64,000 nt of DNA from contig NZ_JABEND010000013.1 of NCBI RefSeq assembly GCF_013002705.1, positions 1 through 64,000 of the forward strand, written 5' to 3'. The number at the start of each line of letters is the position of its first letter. Positions within the stretch are counted from its first letter, which is position 1. This document shows positions 27,578 through 37,544 of the stretch, one piece after another. A program made the position numbers and the translations under genes. Source of the DNA: Nakamurella aerolata. GTDB taxonomy: Bacteria; Actinomycetota; Actinomycetes; Mycobacteriales; Nakamurellaceae. Below the pieces are notes generated by a model. That model was not told the DNA's origin. It worked only from the letters and a program-made list of their open reading frames with translations, and did not search any database.

Positions 27578-28393
27578 ATGTCAGCGCTGTCCAAACCGTT
27601 GTCCACGCCGCTGTCCAAACCGTTGTCCAAACCCGAGCCCGAACTCGGGGCCGATCCGGGGGCCCAGCCGCTGGGTGCCGCGGTGCTCCGGCCGGTGCGC
27701 GCCCTGCACGCGTTCGAGTCGTGCGTCGAGCAATTGGGCACCGCGATTCGGCTCGGCGCGTACCCGCACGGGGCGGCGCTGCCACCCGAGCGCGAGCTGG
27801 CCGCGCTGATGGGAGTGTCCCGCGCGACGGTGCGGGAGGCCATCGCGGCGCTGCGGCAGGCCGGGCTGCTGGAGACCAGACGCGGTCGCGGCGGCGGCAC
27901 CGTGGTGCGGCACCGCCCGGAGACGCCGGGCAGCGGCAGCGCCGCGAAAGCCCGTGCGCTGCCACGGGAACAGATGCTGGACGCGCTCACCTTCCGCCGC
28001 GTCGTCGAACCGGGCGCGGCCGCGCAGGCGGCGGCGCGGGTGGCCGCCGGGGAACTCGAACCGGACGTCGTCGAGACCTTGGAGCGCAGGCAGGCCGAGG
28101 TCTCGTCCGCCGGTGAACCGGCGCTGCACCGGCAGGCCGACTCCCGCTTCCATCTGGCCCTTGCGCAGGCGTCCGGCTCGCCGCTGTTGATGGACGCGGT
28201 GGCACGGACCCAGCGCGATCTGCACGAGATGCTGATCGCGATCCCGGTGCTGGCACCGAACATCGATCACTCCAACGAGCAGCACCGGCAGGTGACCGAG
28301 GCGGTGCTGGCCGGCAAGGCGACCCGCGCCCGCCGGGTGATGGAAGAACACTGCGACGACACCGCCGCGCTGCTGCGCGGCCTGATCGGCTGA
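27578..28393 (+). CDS. GntR/FadR-family transcriptional regulator
   Basis: A 271-residue regulator. The winged helix is FESCVEQLGTAIRLGAYPHGAALPPERELAALMGVSRATVREAIAALRQAGLL, followed by a FadR C-terminal (FCD) helical domain with metal ligands probably in DSRFHLALAQ and the later HRQVTEAVLAG. The N-terminus contains short SKPLS-type repeats from a 12-bp DNA repeat. It starts two bases after the permease stop and is followed after 7 bp by the ligase gene, so it is part of the operon it likely regulates. Confidence 0.87.
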   Translation: MSALSKPLSTPLSKPLSKPEPELGADPGAQPLGAAVLRPVRALHAFESCVEQLGTAIRLGAYPHGAALPPERELAALMGVSRATVREAIAALRQAGLLETRRGRGGGTVVRHRPETPGSGSAAKARALPREQMLDALTFRRVVEPGAAAQAAARVAAGELEPDVVETLERRQAEVSSAGEPALHRQADSRFHLALAQASGSPLLMDAVARTQRDLHEMLIAIPVLAPNIDHSNEQHRQVTEAVLAGKATRARRVMEEHCDDTAALLRGLIG

Positions 28394-28400
28394 GGACACC

Positions 28401-29795
28401 ATGACTTCCGAGCCACACCAGCAGACCACGACCCGGTCGCGCCCGAACGAGCGCTTCCTGACGCTGGACGAGCTGGTCGCCGAGATCGACGCCGGCCAGA
28501 TCGACACCGTCGTGCTGGCCTTCACCGACATGCAGGGCCGGCTGCAGGGCAAACGGCTGCACGCCGCCTACTTCCGCGACGTGGCGCGGGAGCACGGCAC
28601 CGAGGGCTGCAACTACCTGCTCGCGGTTGACGTCGACATGAATACCGTTGACGGGTACGCGATCTCGTCGTGGGCGCGCGGCTACGGCGACATGGAGTTT
28701 GTTCCCGACTACTCCACCATCCGGCGGCTTGCATACCTGCCGGGAACCGTCTTGATCCAGTGTGACCTGGTCTGGCTCGACCACACCCCGGTGCGGCCAT
28801 CGCCGCGCACCGTGCTGCGCGCCCAGCTCGACCGGCTGGCCGATCGGGACCTGGTGGCGCAGGCCGGAACCGAACTCGAGTTCATCACCTTCAACAACAG
28901 CTACGAGCAGGCCCAAGAACTCGACTGGCGGCACCTGACGCCGGCCAACCAGTACAACGTCGACTACTCGCTGCTGGGCACCAGCCGGATCGAACCGTTC
29001 CTGCGGGACGTCCGCAATCACATGTACGCGGCCGGCCTGGACACCGAATCCGCCAAGGGCGAGTGCAACTTCGGTCAGCACGAGGTGGGCTTCCTGTTCG
29101 CCGATGCGCTCACCACCGCCGACAACCACGCCGTGTACAAGACCGCTATCAAGGAGATCGCCGCCCAGCACGGCAAATCGGTGACGTTCATGGCCAAGTA
29201 CGACGAGCGGGAGGGCAACTCGTGCCATATCCACCTGTCGCTGCGCGGGGCGTCCGGCGAGCTCAGTTTCTGGGGCGGCGGTGCGAGATCGACGCTGTAC
29301 AACCAATTCGTTGCCGGGCTGCTCGCGACGATGGCCGACTTCACCCTGCTGTACGCCCCGAACATCAACTCCTACAAGCGGTTCGCCGACGGTTCGTTCG
29401 CCCCCACCACCATCGCCTGGGGTGAGGACAACCGCACTTGCGCGGTGCGATTGGTCGGCCGCGGCGCCTCCGCCAGGCTGGAGAACCGGGTACCGGGGGC
29501 GGACGTCAACCCCTACCTGGCACTGGCGGCGATGATCGCCGGTGGTCTGCACGGCATCCAGGCGCAGCTGGAACTGCCTGAACCGGTGGCGGGCAACGCT
29601 TATGCCAGCGATCTGCCTCGGGTACCGCGCACGCTGAGCGCTGCGCGGGAACGGTTCGTCGCCTCCGAACCGGCAAGGACGGCCTTCGGCGACGATGTGG
29701 TCGAGCACTACGCCAGAATGGCCGAGGTGGAGCTGGAGGCCTTCGACGCGGCCGTCACCGACTGGGAGTTGCGCCGCGGCTTTGAACGATTGTGA
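28401..29795 (+). CDS. Glutamine-synthetase-like gamma-glutamyl amine ligase
   Basis: A 464-residue ligase of the GlnA-like type (PuuA/GlnA4 group) that joins glutamate to an amine using ATP. The N-terminal beta-grasp has VVLAFTDMQGRLQGKR. Metal and substrate residues lie in TELEFITFNN, GECNFGQHEVGF and GNSCHIHLSL; the ATP/phosphate residues lie in PNINSYKRFADGSFAPTTIAWGEDNR and ARLENRVPGADVNPYLA. It lacks the tyrosine adenylylation loop of true GlnA I-beta. With ALDH, SDR and a class-I amidotransferase next to it, it is the entry step of an amine-degradation pathway. Confidence 0.88.
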   Translation: MTSEPHQQTTTRSRPNERFLTLDELVAEIDAGQIDTVVLAFTDMQGRLQGKRLHAAYFRDVAREHGTEGCNYLLAVDVDMNTVDGYAISSWARGYGDMEFVPDYSTIRRLAYLPGTVLIQCDLVWLDHTPVRPSPRTVLRAQLDRLADRDLVAQAGTELEFITFNNSYEQAQELDWRHLTPANQYNVDYSLLGTSRIEPFLRDVRNHMYAAGLDTESAKGECNFGQHEVGFLFADALTTADNHAVYKTAIKEIAAQHGKSVTFMAKYDEREGNSCHIHLSLRGASGELSFWGGGARSTLYNQFVAGLLATMADFTLLYAPNINSYKRFADGSFAPTTIAWGEDNRTCAVRLVGRGASARLENRVPGADVNPYLALAAMIAGGLHGIQAQLELPEPVAGNAYASDLPRVPRTLSAARERFVASEPARTAFGDDVVEHYARMAEVELEAFDAAVTDWELRRGFERL

Positions 29796-29937
29796 ACTGC
29801 TGACCGGCGCTAAACCGTGCTGAACAGTGCTGAACAGCGCTGAGACGGTGCTGACCCACCGGCAGCCACCAGCGTGACGGCACCTCCCCCGAACTCCATG
29901 GCCCACCATCCACCCCCACGATTTCGAGAGGCACCGC

Positions 29938-31290
29938 GTGACCACGCTGATCAACCCGGCGACCGAACAACCACTGCCGCAACAGGTTCCGGCCAGCAAC
30001 CTGGCCGAGACCGACGCCGCGATCGCCAGGGCCGCCGAGGCCTGGCCGGCCTGGGCGGCTCTGGCGCCGGGTGAGCGGGCCCGGTTGCTGCGCGGCTTCG
30101 CCGCCGTCGTCGACGCGCACATCGACGAGCTGGCACAGCTGGAGGTGGCCAACGCCGGGCACACCATCGGCAACGCCAGGTGGGAGGCCGGCAACGTTCG
30201 CGATTGCCTGAACTACTACGCCGGCGCCCCGGAACGCCTGGTGGGCAAGCAGATCCCGGTTCCCGGTGGCACCGATGTCACCTTCCACGAACCGCTCGGC
30301 GTTGTCGGGGTGATTGTTCCGTGGAACTTCCCGATGCCGATCGCCGCCTGGGGTTTCGCGCCTGCCCTTGCCGCCGGGAACACGGTGGTGCTCAAGCCGG
30401 CCGAGCTGACCCCGCTCACCGCACTGCGGCTCGCCGAGCTCGCCACCATGGCCGGAATCCCTGACGGGGTGTTCACGGTGATCCCCGGCCGCGGCGCCGT
30501 TGTCGGCGAGCGGTTCGTCACCCATCCCGACATTGCCAAGGTGGTGTTCACCGGTTCGACCAGCGTCGGCAAGCAGATCATGGCGGGCTGCGCGGCCCAG
30601 CTGAAACCGGTGACTCTCGAACTCGGCGGGAAGAGCGCGAACGTCATCTTCGACGACGCCGACCTGGCCGCCGCAGCCGCCAGCGCACCGTCCGCGGTGT
30701 TCGACAATGCCGGGCAGGATTGCTGCGCACGATCGCGGATCCTGGTGCAGCGCACCGTGTATTCGCAGTTCCTCGACCGGTTCCAGCAGGCCGTCGCCGA
30801 TGTCAAGGTGCTCGATCCCGCTGACGAACGCAGCGAGATGGGCCCGTTGGTTTCGGCCCAGCAGCGCGAGTCGGTGCAGCGCTACCTCGGCGCAGCATCG
30901 GTGGCGTTCACCGGCCGCGCTCCCGACGGGCCGGGGTGGTGGCTGCCGCCGACCGTCGTCGAGTCCCGGTCCACCACAGAGCCGATCTGGCGGGAGGAAG
31001 TCTTCGGCCCGGTCGTCGCGGTGCTGCCGTTCGACGACGAGCAGGAAGCCGTTGCGCTGGCCAATGATTCGGAGTACGGCCTGTCCGGGTCGATCTTCAC
31101 CAGCGATGTCGGCCGGGCGCTGCGGGTGAGCCGCGGCATCCGCAGCGGCAACCTGTCGGTGAACAGCCACTCGTCGGTGCGTTACTGGACGCCGTTCGGC
31201 GGTTACAAGCACAGCGGTATCGGCCGGGAGCTCGGTCCGGACGCACCGTATGCCTTCACCGAAGAGAAGAACGTCTTCATCGCGCACTGA
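29938..31290 (+). CDS. Aldehyde dehydrogenase
   Basis: A 450-residue NAD(P)-dependent ALDH. The coenzyme site is PWNFPMPIAAWGFAPALAAGNTVVLKPAE and FTGSTSVGKQI. The general-base Glu is in LELGGKSANVIF, and the catalytic Cys is in GQDCCARSRI (two adjacent cysteines). The C-terminal FGGYKHSGIGRELG is conserved. GTG at 29938 has GAGAGG upstream. In this cluster it would oxidise a gamma-glutamyl-amino-aldehyde to the acid. The 142-bp gap before it carries short GTGCTGAACA repeats. Confidence 0.9.
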   Translation: MTTLINPATEQPLPQQVPASNLAETDAAIARAAEAWPAWAALAPGERARLLRGFAAVVDAHIDELAQLEVANAGHTIGNARWEAGNVRDCLNYYAGAPERLVGKQIPVPGGTDVTFHEPLGVVGVIVPWNFPMPIAAWGFAPALAAGNTVVLKPAELTPLTALRLAELATMAGIPDGVFTVIPGRGAVVGERFVTHPDIAKVVFTGSTSVGKQIMAGCAAQLKPVTLELGGKSANVIFDDADLAAAAASAPSAVFDNAGQDCCARSRILVQRTVYSQFLDRFQQAVADVKVLDPADERSEMGPLVSAQQRESVQRYLGAASVAFTGRAPDGPGWWLPPTVVESRSTTEPIWREEVFGPVVAVLPFDDEQEAVALANDSEYGLSGSIFTSDVGRALRVSRGIRSGNLSVNSHSSVRYWTPFGGYKHSGIGRELGPDAPYAFTEEKNVFIAH

Positions 31291-31340
31291 CCTGCTCGGC
31301 ACATCCGTTGAACGTCAAGCAGTCTCGAAAGGATCTTGCA

Positions 31341-32144
31341 ATGTCAGCACCTTCCACCGCTCGACCCGGCCGACTCGACGGGAAGGTCGCCGTCGTCACC
31401 GGTGGTGCCTCGGGGATTGGCCTCGCCAGCGTCAGGCGGTTCGTCGATGAGGGCGCCAGGGTGGTGATCGGCGACCTCGCCGACGATGCCGGCGGCCAGC
31501 TGGCCGAGCAGCTCGGCGGCCCGGAGGTGGCCCGGTACGTGCATGTTGACGTCACCGAGCCGGAGCAGGTGGCCGAGCTGTTCCGGGTGGCTAGTGACGA
31601 GTTCGGTTCGGTCGACATCGCTTTCAACAACGCGGGTATCAGTCCGCCGGAGGACGATTCGATCCTGGACACCGACCTGGCGGCCTGGCGCAAGGTGCAG
31701 GACGTCAACCTGACCTCGGTGTACCTGTGCTGCAAGGCGGTGCTGCCGTACATGCTGGAGCAGGGCCGCGGCTCGATCATCAACACGGCTTCGTTCGTCG
31801 CGGTGATGGGCGCCGCCACCTCGCAGATCTCCTACTCCGCCTCGAAGGGTGGGGTGCTGTCGATGTCAAGGGAACTCGGTGTGCAGTTCGCCCGGCAGGG
31901 CGTTCGGGTTAACGCGTTGTGCCCAGGACCGGTGAATACGCCGCTGCTGCAGGAACTTTTCGCCGCCGATCCGGAGCGGGCCGAGCGGAGGTTGGTGCAC
32001 GTGCCGATGGGCCGGTTCGCCGAACCGGCCGAGATTGCCAACGCTGTGCTGTTTCTCGCCTCCGACGAGTCGTCGTTCATCACCGCCAATGCGTTCCTGG
32101 TGGACGGGGGCATCACCGGCGCATACGTCACCCCGATCTCGTGA
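31341..32144 (+). CDS. Short-chain dehydrogenase/reductase
   Basis: A 267-residue classical SDR. The nucleotide motif is VVTGGASGIGLAS, followed by NNAG. The catalytic Ser/Tyr/Lys lies in NTASF...SYSASKGG, and PGPVNTPL closes the cofactor site. Asp at IGDLADD indicates NAD rather than NADP. AAAGGA precedes the ATG. The stop overlaps the next gene (GTGA). In a gamma-glutamylation pathway its alcohol-oxidising chemistry would fit a hydroxylated amine such as ethanolamine. Confidence 0.88.
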   Translation: MSAPSTARPGRLDGKVAVVTGGASGIGLASVRRFVDEGARVVIGDLADDAGGQLAEQLGGPEVARYVHVDVTEPEQVAELFRVASDEFGSVDIAFNNAGISPPEDDSILDTDLAAWRKVQDVNLTSVYLCCKAVLPYMLEQGRGSIINTASFVAVMGAATSQISYSASKGGVLSMSRELGVQFARQGVRVNALCPGPVNTPLLQELFAADPERAERRLVHVPMGRFAEPAEIANAVLFLASDESSFITANAFLVDGGITGAYVTPIS

Positions 32145-32872
32145 CGGCCGCCGCTGCCGGCGGCCAGCCGTTGGTGGGCCTGTCGTGTTATCGGGAACCG
32201 GCGCGCTGGGGAGTGTGGGACACCGCAGCGGATCTGCTGCCGACCGACTATGCGGACATGGTGGTGCGGGGTGGCGGTCTGCCGGTGCTGCTGCCGGCCG
32301 CTGACCGCCTGGCCGGCGCCCTGGCGACCGCGGCGGCCGCTGCGGTGAACCGGCTGGACGCGTTGGTGATCACCGGCGGCGCGGACGTCGACCCGACCAG
32401 GTACGGAGCTGCCGCCGGCCCGCTGACCGATCCGCCGCGCACCGACCGGGACGCCTGGGAGCTGGCGCTGATCGCCGCCGCCGACGCCGCCGGGCTACCG
32501 CTGCTCGGCGTCTGCCGCGGTATGCAGTTGATGGCCGTTGCCGGCGGCGGGACGCTGCACCAGCACGTCCCGGAGTTGTTGCGGGGCAGCACTGTTCACT
32601 CGCCGGGTGGCGACCGGTACGGCAGCGTCGAGATCGCTGTGCAGGCCGGCTCAGCGGTGGCAGCCGCGGTCGGCGACGGCGTGCGGGCCGCTTGCCATCA
32701 CCACCAGGCGGTTGCCACCCACCCGGGATTCACCGCGGTCGCCCGCAGCGCGGACGGGGTGCTTGAGGCCATCGAGCGGCCGGGCGGCCGCTTCTGCATT
32801 GCGGTGCAGTGGCATCCGGAAACTGGGCGCGACGCCCGGCTCTTCCAGGCGCTGGTCGACGCCGGCCGCTGA
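32141..32872 (+). CDS. Gamma-glutamyl-GABA hydrolase-like glutamine amidotransferase (PuuD type)
   Basis: A 243-residue class-I glutamine-amidotransferase-fold hydrolase (peptidase C26). The nucleophile Cys is in LLGVCRGMQLMAVAGGG, and the catalytic His and Glu are in AVQWHPET. ALVITGGADVDPTRY is the hydrolase-type signature. It starts at GTG overlapping the SDR stop. It would release glutamate from the gamma-glutamyl acid made upstream and so close the pathway. It is the last gene of the plus-strand run. Confidence 0.88.
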   Translation: MTAAAAGGQPLVGLSCYREPARWGVWDTAADLLPTDYADMVVRGGGLPVLLPAADRLAGALATAAAAAVNRLDALVITGGADVDPTRYGAAAGPLTDPPRTDRDAWELALIAAADAAGLPLLGVCRGMQLMAVAGGGTLHQHVPELLRGSTVHSPGGDRYGSVEIAVQAGSAVAAAVGDGVRAACHHHQAVATHPGFTAVARSADGVLEAIERPGGRFCIAVQWHPETGRDARLFQALVDAGR

Positions 32873-32895
32873 CCGGGCAGCCCAGCCTTCCAGGG

Positions 32896-34116
32896 TCAGA
32901 CGTTGAACCTGTCGCGCAGGCCCTGAAACCTGAACTGCTGCACGTGATACGGCCAGAGAGTCCCGGTGTTCCACTGAGAGACGGCCAGGTGGAAGTCGTT
33001 GAGGGACGAGCCGGGAATCACGAACCCGCCGTAGAGCTGCGCGACCCCGGTGACCGATTCGTTGTCCCACGGAGCAATCTGCAACAGCGTGGTGCGCACC
33101 GCCTTGGTCAGATCGGAGGTCGGCTGGTCGAACACCATGGCGTCGATCCGGTAGTCGCCGACGTCGTCGCGGGAGGCGTGGAAGGTGAACAGCCACTTGC
33201 CGTCGACGGGTCGCAGCGTCATCTCGCCGAACCGGCCGCCCAGCACCGGCGTCGGCGGGTTACCCCATTGCCAGCCGGTGCCGGAGGTGAAGCCCCACGG
33301 CTGATATCGCCTCGGGTCGAGAATGTGCTGTTGCGGCACCCGGGACAGGATGATCCCGCTGTCCCTGGCGAAGGTGCTGCTCAGGATATAGACCATGCCG
33401 TCGGCCGGATTGACCGCCCAGGTCAACTGCTGGAACATCCTGCCCCACTTGCCGAATCCATCGGCGTCGGCACCTTGGGACGGGATGCGGCAACCAAGGT
33501 GCCAGCTCCGGCCGTTGTCGTCCGAGTACCAGTTCTCGGTCCGCCGCACGTTCGGGAAGTCGCCGTCGACCACCATCACGTGAACAACGAGGCGACTGCC
33601 GACGGCGATGATGTCCGACGGCAGGATGGTGGTGAAGCGCGGCGCGATCTGGTCGTACTCGATCAGCGATCGGGCCGCCCCGTTCGGATCCCGATCGGCT
33701 CCGACGGCACCGTCGAACACCACCTTCGAGTTCAGGTCGGTGGTGCTGGAATACAGGCCGACCGGCGCTCGATGGAAGGTGCCGTCCGAGGTGTCCTCGG
33801 CGAAGGTGTCGCCGAAGATGAAGAGCATTCGGCCATCGGGCGTCCGGATCGGCATCCCGAGATCGGTGCCGCCGACCCGGAATCGGCCGGTGTTGGCCGT
33901 GCCGGTGAGGTCGCCGATGAAGGTCGCCGTCAAACCATCCGTGGTCGGCGCGCTCTGCCCCGGCACCCGCCCTGCCGCCGCGGCCGCCGGGCCGGCGCCC
34001 AGCACCAGCCCGCCGACCGAGGCTCCCATGGTCAGCGCTGCCCCGCGCAGAAAGGCGGACCGGGTGAGGCCAGATGTCGGCCCGGCCGCGGCCCCGCGTT
34101 CATCCCTCATGATCAT
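32896..34116 (-). CDS. Secreted DUF4185 protein
   Basis: About 406 residues. A signal peptide with a Tat-like SGLTRSAFLRGAALTMGASVGGLVLGAGPAAAA (only one Arg, so Sec export is possible) precedes a DUF4185 domain. That domain is a five-bladed propeller-like fold related to glycoside hydrolases, with FIFGDTFAED, YSDDNGRSWHLG, ARDSGIILSRVP and TFHASRDDVGDYRID. Activity is unproven. The ATG at 34116 overlaps the LGFP gene stop (ATGA); ATG at 34110, better spaced from AAGGG, is an alternative. Confidence 0.78.
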   Translation of the reverse strand: MIMRDERGAAAGPTSGLTRSAFLRGAALTMGASVGGLVLGAGPAAAAAGRVPGQSAPTTDGLTATFIGDLTGTANTGRFRVGGTDLGMPIRTPDGRMLFIFGDTFAEDTSDGTFHRAPVGLYSSTTDLNSKVVFDGAVGADRDPNGAARSLIEYDQIAPRFTTILPSDIIAVGSRLVVHVMVVDGDFPNVRRTENWYSDDNGRSWHLGCRIPSQGADADGFGKWGRMFQQLTWAVNPADGMVYILSSTFARDSGIILSRVPQQHILDPRRYQPWGFTSGTGWQWGNPPTPVLGGRFGEMTLRPVDGKWLFTFHASRDDVGDYRIDAMVFDQPTSDLTKAVRTTLLQIAPWDNESVTGVAQLYGGFVIPGSSLNDFHLAVSQWNTGTLWPYHVQQFRFQGLRDRFNV

Positions 34117-34874
34117 CCCTTGTAGGCCGGGTCGACGAACTCTGCAGAGCCGATCCGCGGCCAATAGATGTTGGCGCCCTCGAAGTCCTGCTCGAAGGCG
34201 TCCGCCGGCTGCCCCGGTTTCGCGTAGGACGCGGCGGTCAGGTACTCATCGCCCAGCGGAAAGCCGGTCAGCCACGGCGATCCGGGCCCGAACGGCACCC
34301 CACGCTCCCAGCCGGACGCGGCGTAGAAGGCGCGGATCACGCCCCTGACGATCCACGCCCTGCCCTGGTTCGGGTTGTAGTAGATGGAGGCGGGCAGGTC
34401 GGTCCCGGCGAAATGCTGGAACGCGCCACGGCCGTCCGGGGTCATGGCGTGGTCGGTGACCGGGAATCCGAGATCGCCCTGCTCCCAGCCGACGCTGCCG
34501 TACTTGTCCAGAATCAACCCGGTTGACCAGAACGCTTCGGGTTGGCCGTCCCGGTAGAAGAAAGTGCCACGCTCGAATCGCTGACCAGCGCCCAACTCTC
34601 GGGCCACCCGATACTCGTCGGACACCGGCCAGCCGAGCGGACCCTGCTCCCAGCCCCGCCCTTGCGCGTTGCGGACCGTCCCCCACTTGTCGAAGATCAA
34701 GCCGCGCGTGAAGAACGCCTCGGCCGAGGAGTCCTTGAGGTAGAACACGGCACGCTCGCACGTCTGGTACACCCCGCCGACCACCGACCTCCGGTCGGAG
34801 GTGACGGCACCGAAAACAGCTTCGCCGCCCGCGGACACGTACTTGTCGCGGATCGGACCTTCCAGCTGCGGCAT
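34113..34874 (-). CDS. LGFP-repeat protein
   Basis: A 253-residue protein with four to five LGFP-type repeats of about 50 residues: [52 protein letters not shown] and [17 protein letters not shown] repeats occur in corynebacterial and other actinobacterial envelope proteins and are thought to bind the arabinogalactan wall. No signal peptide is visible from the ATG at 34874, which has GGAGG upstream. That is odd for a wall-binding protein, so export may be non-classical. It is coupled to the secreted DUF4185 gene. Confidence 0.8.
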   Translation of the reverse strand: MPQLEGPIRDKYVSAGGEAVFGAVTSDRRSVVGGVYQTCERAVFYLKDSSAEAFFTRGLIFDKWGTVRNAQGRGWEQGPLGWPVSDEYRVARELGAGQRFERGTFFYRDGQPEAFWSTGLILDKYGSVGWEQGDLGFPVTDHAMTPDGRGAFQHFAGTDLPASIYYNPNQGRAWIVRGVIRAFYAASGWERGVPFGPGSPWLTGFPLGDEYLTAASYAKPGQPADAFEQDFEGANIYWPRIGSAEFVDPAYKG

Positions 34875-35065
34875 ACATCCTCCCGGATCTGGACGTCCGC
34901 CGGAGGTTAACACCGCCGGAGCAAGCGCGCAGCCGCGCCGACCTGACGCCGAACACCGTTGCACCGAACGGCAGCTGGCACACCAGCGGCATGGCGTGCC
35001 GTCGAACGGAGCCCGACACCCCCGCGCGCTGGCGCGCACCGCCGGCGATGCCGCACAGTAGAGCC

Positions 35066-36463
35066 ATGCCGCTGGTCGCCGGGATCGACTCGTCCACCCA
35101 ATCGTGCAAGGTCAGCATCCGCGACGCCGAGTCCGGGGCGCAGCTGCGCAGCGGTGCCGCTCCGCATCCCGCTGGCACCGAGGTCCACCCGCAGGCGTGG
35201 TGGGATGCGCTGCGGCAGGCCGTTTCCGACGCCGGCGGCCTCGACGACGTCGCCGCGGTGTCGGTGGGCGGGCAGCAGCACGGCATGGTGGCGCTCGACG
35301 GCGACGGGCAGGTGATCCGCCCGGCGCTGCTGTGGAACGACACCCGGAGCGCGCAGGCCGCCGAGCAACTGATCGCCGAGGTCGGTGCCGCGCAGTACGC
35401 GCAGCGCATCGGGGTGGTTCCGGTGGCGTCGTTCACCTGCAGCAAGCTGCGCTGGTTGCGCGACGCCGAACCGGAGAACGCGGCGCAGGTGGCGGCGGTG
35501 GCGCTTCCGCACGACTGGCTGAGTTGGCGGCTCCGCGGTTTCGGCCCGGAGCAGCCGCTGGGCCCGGCGCTTTCGCAGCTGGCCACCGATCGGTCGGATG
35601 CGTCCGGCACCGGCTACTTCGACCCGGCTCGCAACAGGTACGACGCTGAGCTGTTCGCCCTTGCGCTCGGCCATGACGCCGTGCTGCCAAGGGTTCTCGG
35701 GCCGGCCGAGCCGGCCGGGGAGCTGCCCGGCGGTGCCGCGATGGCACCTGGTGCCGGCGACAATGCGGCCGCCGCATTGGGTTTGCAGCTGGCGACCACC
35801 GACACGGCGGTATCGATCGGCACCAGCGGAACCGTGTTCGCTCCCACCGAGGTGCCGGTGCACGACCCGACCGGGACGGTGGCCGGTTTCGCCGACGCCC
35901 GCGGCGGGTTCCTGCCGCTGACCGCCGCGCTGAACGCCGCGCGGGTCATCGACACCGTCGCCGCCGTGCTCGGCGTCGACCGAGACACGTTGGCGCACTT
36001 GGCCTCCGAGGCGCCGCCAGGCGCGCAGGGGGTGGTGCTGATCCCGCACTTCGAGGGCGAGCGGACCCCGAACCTGCCGGCCGCCAGGGCCAGCTGGCAC
36101 GGCCTGAGCATGGCCAACAGCACCCCCGCCAACCTGGCAAGGGCCGCCTTCGAGGGGATGCTGGCCAACATCAACATCGGCGTGCAGGCGGTACGAGCGG
36201 TCGGCGCCGCCACCGACCGCATCATCCTGATCGGCGGCGGCGCCCGCAGCGCGCTGACCGGGCGGGTGGCGGCGCAGGTGTTCGGCGTCGACATCGTGGT
36301 GCCGGAGCCGGGCGAGTACGTCGCCAGAGGCGCCGCCTTCCAGGCCGCATGGACGCTGCTCGGAGCCCCGCCACCGTGGCCGGCACCAGCGAGTGAGCTG
36401 ATTCCCGCCGACCCTGAACCGTTGATATCAGAGCAGTTCCGCCGATACCTGCCGCATCGGTAG
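35066..36463 (+). CDS. xylB: Xylulokinase
   Basis: A 465-residue FGGY-family kinase that phosphorylates D-xylulose. It begins [16 protein letters not shown] (first phosphate loop) and has VGGQQHGMV and [10 protein letters not shown], the xylulokinase substrate residues. The second ATP motif is GTSGTVFAP, and [28 protein letters not shown] is the C-terminal signature. It starts at ATG 35066; earlier in-frame starts lack support. No xylose isomerase or transporter is adjacent. It stands alone between a divergent and a convergent gene. Confidence 0.9.
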   Translation: MPLVAGIDSSTQSCKVSIRDAESGAQLRSGAAPHPAGTEVHPQAWWDALRQAVSDAGGLDDVAAVSVGGQQHGMVALDGDGQVIRPALLWNDTRSAQAAEQLIAEVGAAQYAQRIGVVPVASFTCSKLRWLRDAEPENAAQVAAVALPHDWLSWRLRGFGPEQPLGPALSQLATDRSDASGTGYFDPARNRYDAELFALALGHDAVLPRVLGPAEPAGELPGGAAMAPGAGDNAAAALGLQLATTDTAVSIGTSGTVFAPTEVPVHDPTGTVAGFADARGGFLPLTAALNAARVIDTVAAVLGVDRDTLAHLASEAPPGAQGVVLIPHFEGERTPNLPAARASWHGLSMANSTPANLARAAFEGMLANINIGVQAVRAVGAATDRIILIGGGARSALTGRVAAQVFGVDIVVPEPGEYVARGAAFQAAWTLLGAPPPWPAPASELIPADPEPLISEQFRRYLPHR

Positions 36464-36530
36464 CCCGTGCCGGACCGGCCGCCGGGCGCCGGGGCTCCAA
36501 GTTGCGGCGCCGAAGCTGTGCACAACTCTG

Positions 36531-37355
36531 TTACAGCACAACGCCGATCGGCTCGCGCTTCTCGGCCTGGAAGCGATCTTCGGTGCGGCCGTAGGCCCAG
36601 TAGCCCGACAGCGAAAGGTCGCTGCGCGGAACCTGGCGCGCCTTCATCACGTCACGGATGGCCTTCATGCACTCCCGCTCACCATGAGCGAACACCTGCA
36701 CCCGACCGGACGGCCACGGATGCGCAGCCACCGCGTCGGACAACACCGTCGAGGTGCCGGCGACCGTCGAACCCCGGTGCAGCCAACGGATGTCGAACCC
36801 GCGTGGCGCCCGCAGCGGCAGCTCGTCGTCCGGCCCGTACACCTCGAGGTAGGCGGTACCGACGGCGTCCGGCAGCTGGTCCGCCAGCTCCTCAAGGGCG
36901 GCCGCCACCGCGGGCAGCGCCGACTCGTCGCCGGCAAGGAGATGAGCGTCGGCGGCGGGGTCAGGACGGTAGGCGCCACCGGGGCCGGAGAACGCCACCA
37001 GGTCGCCCGGCTTGGCCGCGGCCGCCCACGGACCGGCGATGCCGTCGTCCCCGTGCACCACAAAATCGATAGCAAGACTATCCGCACCGACCGAGCGGAT
37101 GGTGTACGTCCTGGTGACCGGCAGGTCCTCCGGCGGCAGCTGCTCGCGCAGCACGTCCAGGTCGTACGGCGGGATCAGCCCCAGCTCCGGCTTGGCGAAA
37201 TGAATCTTCACGTAGTGATCGGTCTGCCCGTTGTCGGCAAACTCGGCCAGCGCCGGGCCGCCGATGTGCACCCGGACCAGGTGCTCGGTGAGCCGCTCGG
37301 TGGCGATCACCTCCATCACCATCGTGCGGCGCTTGCGGCGGGTCGGTGCGGTCAT
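36531..37355 (-). CDS. Siderophore-interacting protein (ferric-siderophore reductase)
   Basis: A 274-residue FAD/NAD(P)H enzyme of the ViuB/SIP family that reduces imported Fe(III)-siderophore to release iron. FAD binding: RTYTIRS. SIP domain: DFVVHGDDGIAGPWAAAAKPGDLVAFSGPGGAY, then LLAGDESALPAVAAALEEL and the C-terminal SLSGYWAYGRTEDRFQAEK. The start at 37355 is typical. A DtxR/IdeR-like box lies about 65 bp upstream, and a FecBCD-type importer follows 1.4 kb to the right. Confidence 0.9.
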   Translation of the reverse strand: MTAPTRRKRRTMVMEVIATERLTEHLVRVHIGGPALAEFADNGQTDHYVKIHFAKPELGLIPPYDLDVLREQLPPEDLPVTRTYTIRSVGADSLAIDFVVHGDDGIAGPWAAAAKPGDLVAFSGPGGAYRPDPAADAHLLAGDESALPAVAAALEELADQLPDAVGTAYLEVYGPDDELPLRAPRGFDIRWLHRGSTVAGTSTVLSDAVAAHPWPSGRVQVFAHGERECMKAIRDVMKARQVPRSDLSLSGYWAYGRTEDRFQAEKREPIGVVL

Positions 37356-37418
37356 GCGGATCTCCTGTGCAACGTGATCGGTGAGCTCCGGGCGCCAGCA
37401 ACGGTACCCGCTCCCAAC

Positions 37419-37432
37419 TTAGGATAACCTTA
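37419..37432. promoter_or_regulatory. Possible DtxR/IdeR iron box
   Basis: TTAGGATAACCTTA, an AT-rich imperfect palindrome, lies about 65 bp upstream of the siderophore-reductase start. It shares half-site character with the IdeR consensus (TTAGG...CCTAA) but is shorter. Iron repression of the downstream gene is inferred. Confidence 0.4.
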
Positions 37433-37544
37433 CTTGTGATGGAGAACGTCATGAGCGCGGATGGGAGCGTCGCTCGGGCACGACGATGCCCGCGCCGGCA
37501 GGCTGCCTGGCACGGGCATCGTCGAACAGACTGCCGACAACTGC

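Noticed and set aside
26010-27965. 651-residue minus-strand frame opposite the permease
   Set aside because: His/Arg/Gln-rich, no domain; the plus strand encodes a well-formed APC transporter.
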